Shown: positions 56,741 to 64,000 of the stretch, one piece after another
Layout of the letters: every line of letters begins with the position of its first letter
How positions within the stretch are numbered: the first letter of the stretch is position 1
Assembly (NCBI GenBank): GCA_963556495.2
Contig: OY747712.1
Span: 19,630,735-19,694,734, forward strand
Reading direction: 5' to 3'
DNA length: 64,000 nucleotides
Source of the DNA: Valencia hispanica
Lineage: Eukaryota; Chordata; Actinopteri; Cyprinodontiformes; Valenciidae
Position numbers and translations under genes: made by a program
The notes under the pieces: generated by a model
What the model was told of the DNA's origin: nothing
The model's database searches: none
What the model saw: only the letters and a program-made list of their open reading frames with translations

Positions 56741-57326
56741 GAATGGGTACTACCAGGAAATATTATAGAGTTAAACAGCCATATTGGAACTCCAAGTTAA
56801 GTGAGTTATGGTTGAAGCTGTGTTCTGTAGAGAGAACAAATGCTTGCTCTACATGGGGTCCTGGGGACCCCATGAAGAGCAAGCTTTTGCATAATGAATT
56901 TAAACAGTGTCAGGCAAATTTTGACAGAAAACTTTTTTAAGGTTTTTTAAGAGTTGGTTTAATAGAGGGCAAGCTCTCAAATTAGAACATTTACAAACTG
57001 GTAACCCAAAGCAATTCTGAGGGGAAATACATAAGTTAGGACCAAAAAAAAAACAACATTAATACCTATGGAGGTTATAATGGAAAATGGTGAATCTTCT
57101 TTTGAATCTGGTGAAATAATAAAAAAGTGGGAAGAAGATTACAGTACCTTATATGCCAATAGCAGCTACACCTTGTTTGATGATCATTTTTTAGAAGAAA
57201 CATGTGAAGTAAAACTTGATCAAATATCAAAATGATATACTGAACAGTAAGATTACATTAGGTGAGGTATTTAAAGTGCTAGGTAAAGCCAAAGAAAATC
57301 AAGCTGTGGGTATTGATGACCTAATT

Positions 57327-57701
57327 AGGCGAGAGCAGAACAGGAGAGGGAGGGGTATGGGGGTGGAGGGACTGGGGTTGTCAGGGCAATAAGAGCTCCA
57401 GTTTGGCCTGGGTTGTCGGGTCGACGCTGGTCCCTGCTGTTCTCCATGGCACAACAAGCCGAGGTAAGTGCGTTGTTACTTTTTATTAGCTTCATTCAGC
57501 TTCTTTATTATGTTTTAATGAACTGAGTAATAAACACCAACATAACATCACTCTGCTTAGTATGAGTACTTTAGAATAAAGATAAAAAATTCGCTGCATG
57601 GCTAACGTTAATGAGGAAGACTTTCTAGAGTGTAGTAGTTACAATCCCAACCCCAATCCCTCCGCCCCCATCCCCCTCCCTCTCCTGTTCTGCTCTCGCC
57701 T
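57327..57701. mobile_element. 375-bp element with 54-bp terminal inverted repeats
   Basis: Arms 57,327-57,380 and 57,648-57,701 are reverse complements at 51 of 54 bases by eye, starting AGGCGAGAGCAGAACAGGAG. The interior holds GTTCTCCATGGCACAACAAG followed by CCGAGGTAAGTGCG: an ATG in good context, seven codons, then a perfect-looking splice donor. This resembles the 5' exon of a gene or autonomous transposon trapped in a MITE. Target duplication not resolved. Confidence 0.75.
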
Positions 57702-58283
57702 CTCCAGACACAGCTGGGTTTTTTGATACAAACATCCGCAAGAATTGTTTCAAAAGTCCCACCCATACAAAGACAGTTGAGTGTGCGCAGCAGCAGATTT
57801 GAGAAGTTGTGTTCACTGACTTGTACTTGTAGCGGGAAAATTGACTCGTCGAAATATAATTTTAAGCATTTCTCCTACCACTCAGGCAAATGCAGAATTA
57901 CAATATTTATAGGCAACTAGTCTTCGTATCTTCCACTCCAAGAGACACTTATTAATGCTCAGTAGTCCACATATGGTTATTTAATGTATTTTATTGCACT
58001 AAAATGCATACATTTTAATGGACATATATGTAGCTGAAACAGGTAGCCTAGTGTATTCCAAATGTTTCAATATTAAAATTTTTATATAACATTATAATCA
58101 TTATGGCCCTAAGTAAAAGTTGTTTGGGGGGAGGTGTGGCTTAAGCTTTATTCTTTAATGTCATTTTTTAAATTACGTTACAAAAAACTTGACTTGATAC
58201 TTTAACTTCTACAGAAGTCTTTTTAAACCGTAATATCTATACTTCTACTTGAGTATTTAATGTGAATACTTTTGACACCTCTG
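57702..58283. other. hAT interior and right end
   Basis: Contains hAT-type subterminal words towards 58,283 (TACTTCTACTTGAGTATTTA). No transposase exon recognised. Confidence 0.5.
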
Positions 58284-58410
58284 CTAGTATGTGGCATCCT
58301 ATAGAATGAGCTGGAGAGGTTTACTGGGGAGAAGGATGTCTGGATTTTCCCTACCGGGCCTGATTCTCCCGTGACCTGATCTTAGATAAACCAAAGAAGA
58401 TGGATGGATC

Positions 58411-61400
58411 AAATCACTTGAATAATAATTAAATAAGTCCAACTACCCTCCTACGCCAGTCACTAAAAGTATTCGGCATGAGTAACTGAATCTTCCTTAA
58501 CACAGACAGAGCACCTGCTTAGCATATCATGATATGAAGTATCAATATCTGGCCATTTTGGTAACATTTCCAAACATTGGCCCCCATATGCAGTATGCAT
58601 CACATCTCTAAACAGGCTGTGATACTGATGGCAAGAATTTTTATCAAATCCAAAAATACCAATGGCAGCCTGGTTTAGCAGGAGATCAAATTACATAATG
58701 CTACAGTTACTGATGTGTAGGAAGGGGATCCTGGTACCTTACTTACTTTGACAAAACAATAACTGTTTTCCAGAGAAACTCTCATACTTTCTTGTATTCC
58801 ATAGTGGAATATTGTCCTTAGAACATGGCTGTGGTAATTTTTCCATCAGAAGATCAAGGGATATGATCATAAGTAATGTGGAGCAGGCTCTTTACCTGTT
58901 GCCCCTATCATTGGCTAAAAATAGCTAAAATAAAAAAAAGAGCTGCATACAAAGAATAAAACTTTATTACAAAATGGATGGCAGAATGAGAAGTACATTG
59001 TAAAGCAACTGGTGAAATGTATCCTTATTATTTTGTAAACTTGGCTAAAATGTCCAAAAATAAAACAGCACTCAAGGTCATATCCTGCATATCTTGATCT
59101 TTTTTTAACACCAGTATCTTGAGGTAAAATTAACATGCCTAACAAACTTACAAACTTAAGTTAACAAACATATTAATGCATGTTTGGCAAAATGAAAATA
59201 AAACAGGCTCTGGCCATTTTTTAAGTATTAAATCATGCTTTTGAAATTTAAAGGTGAGGTCACATTGTGAGAAGAACAACATGTCTGCTGTTAAATCATG
59301 GATCCTTTGCTATTGTCCTTGTTCATTGTTTGGTCTATCAGTATGCAGCATCAACCTCTGGAAGTTGCCATTATGTCTGCATGCCAATGTCACCAAGGCA
59401 AACCTTTTTCACCTTTCTCTCCTTCCTGATGATTAATACGCATCAACAACATTTAAGAAATAACACAGTGTAGACTCTAATGTGTCTATGTACACTTTGT
59501 GTGTGATCAACACCTCCTCAGCAGATTTCTCATTTTATAAGAGCACCCACATCCTCTTTGTGCTTTATCACTTTGTGTTTGCAGTGGGTACTTTGTTACA
59601 GTGACAATGTAGACAGAGTCAGTGAACAGTTTGCTAAAGAGGCAAGTTTGACACTTATGACACATTTTGAACAAAGCACAATTGAAGATTATTGGCCTGA
59701 TATGAGATATTGCACATGCTCTTCAGCTAAGCCTTCTGTACAGATATGAGTGTTGACCTCTGGCACTCTCAAGCCCATCACAGCAAGCACTCAGTGAAGA
59801 AAAGTTTAATGGGAAGATCAAATAAACTATTATTTTCTTCTTATTTTTTGTTCAGGTCCATCTAAGAGAGTTGACTCACCGCTGTGTGAGCATGCTATTA
59901 AACGAGCAGATATTTGGTGTTTTGAAACTGGATATTCAATAAGTCTCTGAATCAGTGTAAGAAAAACAACACCATGCTGCAGCCTCTGTGCCTTGTAGTC
60001 CCATTTGGATCAGGCTGACCTCTGCTCACTCCTAAGCGCTCAAAGGTAGACTCACTAATCCCACTAACCATAATGCTTTCTACCGACCTGTCTTACTGTG
60101 GTTTGCTACTGATCAGACCCCCACTACCACTGCCACATTTCTATGATCCCTTCCTCTCCCCTCTCTGTCGCTGTCTGTTCCTTTACTCTCTCCTACCATC
60201 ACTCCCACTTAAACCCAGCATACAGGGGGCCTGACCGAGAGGATTGATTTCCAGTAAGGCAGTGTCTGGACGCATTCTGGTGCTTTCCGGACACATACAT
60301 CCTCTTTTATTGCACTCTAATCCCAGGGGTTGACCATGTCTGCTCCTTTAGCTTTGCTATAGAGGAGCATAGACACAAACACATACACAAAATCCATAAG
60401 ACCTTGCAAACAGAAAAAAAACATACACAGTCGGGTATGTGATAATTACAGTACAGTTATTTTAGAATTTGTTTCTACCCTATAAAGGCTCCTTCTTAAT
60501 AGCTAATCATTGTTATTACCTGCTTTGTCTTAATACATTTTATTGGCCTTTCAGAGGGAGGCTGGACTTACTGAACAATAGAAAGCAATTTAATACATAG
60601 CAATATACCTGTGCTGGAGCTCCACCACAGGAGGCTCTAGTTTCCCGGTTCGTGCACCAGATGAATGGAAGATGATAAATCCTCCAGTGGCCAACACATG
60701 GCACCCACAAATTTTGACCTCTCACCCTCTCTGTATCCCGTCTCCTCTGTCCACCAGCTGCTGAGGGAAAGATGATTTCTCACAGCAAAAATCCCAAACC
60801 AGCTTTGGAGGCAGGCACCCAAGAGGTCGTGCCCAAATAATTCAGGGGTCAGTGTTTTAACAGACCAGCCAGCCATAGTTGCTATTCAGCTCACTATTCT
60901 GAGATCAGGACGCGGAATAATGAGATTTTTTCACACCTGGTGATTACAACAAGCAGCCAGCCAGAAACAAAAACAGATCAGGAACAGCAGGATGAGCTCA
61001 CTGATGGGAAGACTGCTCAGATCGAACCTCAAAGCCTCTGTTTTTCTTGGCCTGGAACCTACGTATCGTTTCCATGGAGGTCAAGGAAGTATCACGTAAA
61101 TCCTTAGACTTATATCAATTACACGGTATGATTGCTCATTAAAAAGAAAGCATAAAAGATAACTTCCCAACACACATAACACATTTTTATTTGATTTTCA
61201 CGTACACACAATTTGTATGAGAACCTTCATACAACTTGGCAGGTCGCTCCAAGTGTTCTTGTTGAATAGTAGGAGATTTAATTAAAGCAAACCCTGTGTT
61301 CATGCTCAAAACATAATAGTTCTACAACCTTTCTCAGGTGTTACTTTTTCGTCTATATGTTTATCAGAATAAGGACAAATGTTCTGTGTTAAAAAAAATT

Positions 61401-62375
61401 AAATCATTGTAACTTATGACGTGCAGAAATGAGCAGCACTGCCTGACTGCCTTCGAGTCACCACTGGGCTGGTCGAACAACTGTTGTGTAGAGACACCAC
61501 CTTCATCAAGCTTCAGCTGACCTCAAGTAAGGCATTGTGTTCCTGCTGCTGTACTTGAAATTTCATCTCCACTTTCCTGTCTTGGAATTAAGTTAGGCAT
61601 TTAAATTGAGAATTAGGCAAATAATACTTTCCCTTCTGCTTATACCAAAATTATGTATTCATGACAATTCTTAGATTTTTTAGTCAGCTTTACTTTTTGT
61701 AGTTTTAGTCTCATAACTTTTTCTTTAAAATTTAATATTTTTCTAAGTTGTTTACAATTTACATTTCTTTTGTTTTATTTGTATTTTTGTCAGTCAGCAA
61801 TAAGTAGAAAAGGGTTTCCTCCAATAGTTATTTAGACATTTTAATTGATGATTTGGGTTCTTCTAATCTAATATTATGTGTTAGTCAGAGTTTAAGTTAC
61901 AGAGAATGTTCTTTATTTTATTAGAGAATAATTGATTTGATTGATTCCATATTTATGAAATTAATCCAGTAAACAGTTAGGTTTTTATATTTTGCATTTA
62001 ATCAGCCAACAATTTAACAGTTTGTTTCAGCTCAAACTTGACATTGCAGAATTTTTATCTTGCTGGGTTTTTGTCAAGCAAATGCAAAAACAAAGGATTT
62101 GATCTGAGTCCAATACTTTATTTAAAAAAAGAAAAGTTAACAGCTAAATTTTTCCCTTTACCAAAGTTATCTTAAACCTATAAAAATAAACTATTTGACC
62201 AAGTGTGTGGCAAATTTCTAGCTTTCTTGTTAAGATTCCCAACACATAGAGGGGAGCCTCTCTTTAATGCCGTTGTATCTGATCCTGTGCACAGTGGCTG
62301 AGTGAAAATGCTGATAGCGTGACATGGGTTGATGGGGTGCTGGTCTCCAGCAGCTCAATAATGATGAGATAGATA
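58411..62375. other. long stretch without recognised genes
   Basis: About 4 kb. Frames at 58,915-59,145, 59,254-59,473, 59,558-59,749 and 60,540-60,876 show no domain or splice-supported structure. 59,960-60,300 is less AT-rich with CCCACTAAC and pyrimidine tracts and may be regulatory or an old repeat; nothing firm. Confidence 0.5.
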
Positions 62376-62431
62376 TATGACAGCCAGTCACAGGAGAGTG
62401 TCAGCCTATTTGTCTTTCTGTCTACACAGAA

Positions 62432-62565
62432 AGATGGATGACCCCCTCAACCCCACATTGGTGGAAATATTCACAGTGCTGCTATGCCACGAGAAGCTCA
62501 TCATAATCCCTGATCTCAGTGCCCGTCACCTATCAACACTGCATGGCATGTTTGGACTGAATTAG
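62432..62565 (+). other. candidate 3'-terminal coding exon
   Basis: A polypyrimidine tract and AG (TTTGTCTTTCTGTCTACACAG, ending about 62,429) precede an open stretch MDDPLNPTLVEIFTVLLCHE, then KLIIIPDLSARHL, ending with TAG at 62,563-62,565. This would fit a splice acceptor and last exon of about 45 codons. I do not recognise the protein; chance cannot be excluded. Confidence 0.25.
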
Positions 62566-62938
62566 TGAGTGGTATCTGACATTTGGTGAAGATTTCACAA
62601 ACCACTTTGTGAGCTACTGGACTTTATAATTCATTGATTTAAAATGAATAATAATCTGTTTTAATTTGGATAATTACAATAACCCATAAAAACATTTTTA
62701 GGGTGATTTTTCTTTCTCACCTTCAAAAATCGTAGCTAAATTGATAGATAAATCACTATTGGCTTTTTCAAAGCAAATTGGTTATTTTAAAATGCACACC
62801 CAAAGAGCCTTTAGAGTCACGCACTCAAAACCGTTTATGAACTTTCATATATGGATAGTCATAAAACATATGTAAACATACTATCTTCAAAACTGTCTCT
62901 TTCTGTGGCTGTAAACAGATACCAAATATACCTTTTTA

Positions 62939-62985
62939 ATGGGAGTATGTTCAGTCATTGTGTGAATGACTGAACATACTCCCAT
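62939..62985. repeat. perfect 21-bp hairpin
   Basis: ATGGGAGTATGTTCAGTCATT, loop GTGTG, then the exact reverse complement. No mismatch in 21 pairs; pairing stops abruptly on both sides. Confidence 0.93.
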
Positions 62986-63752
62986 GAACACCTTTTTTTA
63001 TAAAGATCATCTATGCAGGAAATGCTGGTGACCTTTGTGGGAATAAACAGGTTAAAGAAACCAAATTTGTACTCACCCAACATAAACAGTAGGCTATCTC
63101 TGTTAGAAACACTTTTTGCCTCAGAATCTGTTAAAATCATTGATTCAAGATAAGGAACCACTTAAAAACCCACTCCAATCATCTTTTGAGCTATTTTAAA
63201 GTGTTCTCAGTGGTCTTTAAATTATGATTATGCCGTTTTTAGCCAAAATCACCAAACCTATGCCATTTTCTAGGACATAGCTTCAGAAGAGCAGCAGTAG
63301 CTCATTGGCAATTTGCTTCTGTGCTGTGGGCGGAACCATTGGTGCGGAGGACCCCTCCCCCCTCCCCCCTCCCCTCCCCGTTGCTGAGAGCTCTTCGTTC
63401 ATGCTAGCTCTCCTGCTAGTTTACAGCCCATTACACCCTCAAGCTGCGGTAGATAGCTAAGCTAATGAACAAACAGGGGGGATTGTTGAATTTGCTCTTG
63501 ACAGAAAAGCGCCACTTTCGGCGCACTGTGCGACATGACATGCAATGGCTTCTGTGTGTGCATCTGACCCTGCTTTTGTATAAAATAAAATAAAAACTAA
63601 AAAGCTTTAAAAAAAGTTCCTGTAAAGCATATTATATTATACTCTACATCGCTTCAACACACTAGCATGCAGCACTGGCTGTTGACCCATAAATAGCTGA
63701 CATAATGCTAGCAAACAAGCGGCTGGTTGAATTAGCTCCCGACAGAAAAAAA
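62986..63752. other. possible end of a THAP-type transposon
   Basis: From about 63,163 (AACCCACTCCAATCATCTTTT) to 63,480 the sequence has wording common in fish P/THAP-type elements: CAATTTGCTTCTGTGCTGTG, then GGTGCGGAGGACCCCTCCCC, then repeated GCTAGC-type words. No inverted end was found within the window. Confidence 0.4.
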
Positions 63753-64000
63753 TTAACCTACCGGTAAAAATACAGGCTGTCCACTTGATCGCGTCTTGAT
63801 GGAAGGCACTGCACCCGGCTTCAAAATTAGTTTACTAGCAAAGCCCATTTTTTCCCCCTGCCAGTTGGTAAAACAGTCTTCTCTGAAATGTTGACTGCAA
63901 ACCGATGTGCAGTTTTTAATCTTGCTATGACCAAGAAACTTAATCCATTTCTCTCTCACTGCAGAAGGTTTTGGTAAAGTATGGAAGCTAATAATATCAT
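63753..64000 (-). CDS. THAP zinc-finger domain fragment (runs off right edge)
   Basis: The minus strand stays open from the right edge to 63,753. It reads SFHTLPKPSAVREKWIKFLG, then TSVCSQHFREDCFTNWQ and the C-terminal signature KPGAVPSI. This is the middle and end of a THAP domain: the Cys-x3-His (here CSQH) pair of the C2CH zinc site, the conserved Trp and Phe, and the AVPxx end motif. The first two zinc-ligand cysteines would lie beyond base 64,000. The frame ends LPVG then TAG, and GGTAGGT there could be a splice donor. It could belong to a host THAP gene or a P-type transposase. Confidence 0.72.
   Translation of the reverse strand, partial: DIISFHTLPKPSAVREKWIKFLGHSKIKNCTSVCSQHFREDCFTNWQGEKMGFASKLILKPGAVPSIKTRSSGQPVFLPVG

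Larger units (their letters stand above)
49556..57326 (+). mobile_element. second non-LTR LINE, plus strand, split by Rex1/L2 insertion
   Basis: The left part has an ORF1-like frame (49,530-49,862), then endonuclease sequence (50,040-51,045). The right part resumes after the insertions (about 56,735) with PYWNSKLSELWLKLC, then NPKQF-EIHKLGP, KKWEEDYSTLY and the pre-RT text KAKENQAVGIDDL (57,060-57,320). It is truncated before the RT palm. Same strand and expected order on both sides identify one element. Clade not resolved. Confidence 0.72.
49440..58283. mobile_element. Tol2/hAT-type transposon remnant filled with other elements
   Basis: Left end CAAAGGTGTCAAATAAAGAA (49,440) and, in reverse complement, right end CAGAGGTGTCAAAAGTATTC (58,283) match hAT termini of the Tol2 style, each continuing with 'acttaagtac'-like words. 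The flanks CTGGTATT (49,432-49,439) and CTAGTATG (58,284-58,291) agree at 6 of 8 bases, the length of a hAT duplication. No hAT transposase seen. The original interior is at about 49,440-49,555 and 57,702-58,283; the rest is inserted LINEs and a small inverted-repeat element. Confidence 0.75.
48975..58410 (+). mobile_element. RTE-type LINE fragment split by hAT and L2 insertions
   Basis: Left part 48,975-49,439 includes an RT palm stretch (49,155-49,230: SILFVVFIDRMSRCSLEEKG) and the typical 3' coding text (GGACACCCCCCTTTGGAGGT, GACGAGACCCAAGAACAGAC). Right part 58,284-58,410 continues the same 3' text (GAGCTGGAGAGGTTTACTGG) to the end GAAGATGGATGGAT. An L2 tail is inserted at about 49,333-49,410, and the whole hAT nest at 49,440-58,283. 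Coding is ruined by stops and truncation. Confidence 0.75.

Overview
The window looks like intergenic or intronic DNA from a teleost (ray-finned) fish. This rests on base composition, long CA, GATA and AT microsatellites, and above all the repeats: L2, Rex1-like and RTE non-LTR retrotransposons, Tc1 elements with long inverted/direct repeat ends, a Tol2-type hAT terminus, tRNA-derived fish SINEs and a retrovirus-like element. I found no bacterial-type genes, no rRNA or functional tRNA, no CRISPR, and no host protein-coding gene that I can support; one short candidate exon near 62.4 kb and one THAP-domain fragment at the right edge are the only possible exceptions. Almost every coding signal is a transposable element, usually broken by stops, frameshifts, truncation or later insertions.

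Layout. 1-2 kb: minus-strand LINE endonuclease fragment, CA/GATA microsatellite, minus-strand L1 ORF1 fragment. 2-5.6 kb: unassigned. 5.6-7.2 kb: old Rex1-like LINE and Tc1 pieces. 8.04-10.96 kb: a minus-strand LINE with endonuclease and reverse transcriptase. 12.0-14.6 kb: a segment bounded by ~170-bp inverted repeats. 15.1-16.9 kb: minus-strand L2 3' half split by a SINE with a 10-bp target duplication. 17.4-17.6 kb: a hairpin around an AT tract. 17.59-25.83 kb: minus-strand endogenous retrovirus-like element with two 569-bp LTRs, gag, RT, RNase H and an env transmembrane remnant. 25.92-32.21 kb: a Tc1 transposon whose transposase is interrupted by a nearly intact plus-strand L2 (26.78-31.47 kb). 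32.7-34.4 kb: LINE endonuclease fragment and a long palindrome. 34.5-41.7 kb: mostly featureless apart from a GT-rich tract and a CATCCC minisatellite. 41.7-48.1 kb: Tc1 ends, a broken L2, SINEs, and a Tc1 carrying a SINE and a LINE tail. 49.0-58.4 kb: a deep nest (RTE LINE containing a hAT, containing another LINE, containing a Rex1-like LINE, containing an L2). 58.4-63.7 kb: mostly unassigned. 63.75-64 kb: THAP domain fragment.

Functionally these are selfish elements. LINE endonuclease/RT proteins would mobilise their own RNA, and their tails are likely used by SINEs. The Tc1 and hAT ends are transposase substrates with no intact transposase here. The retrovirus-like element is defective in several parts. 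The most informative content is the order of insertions, which can be read directly from split and rejoined elements.
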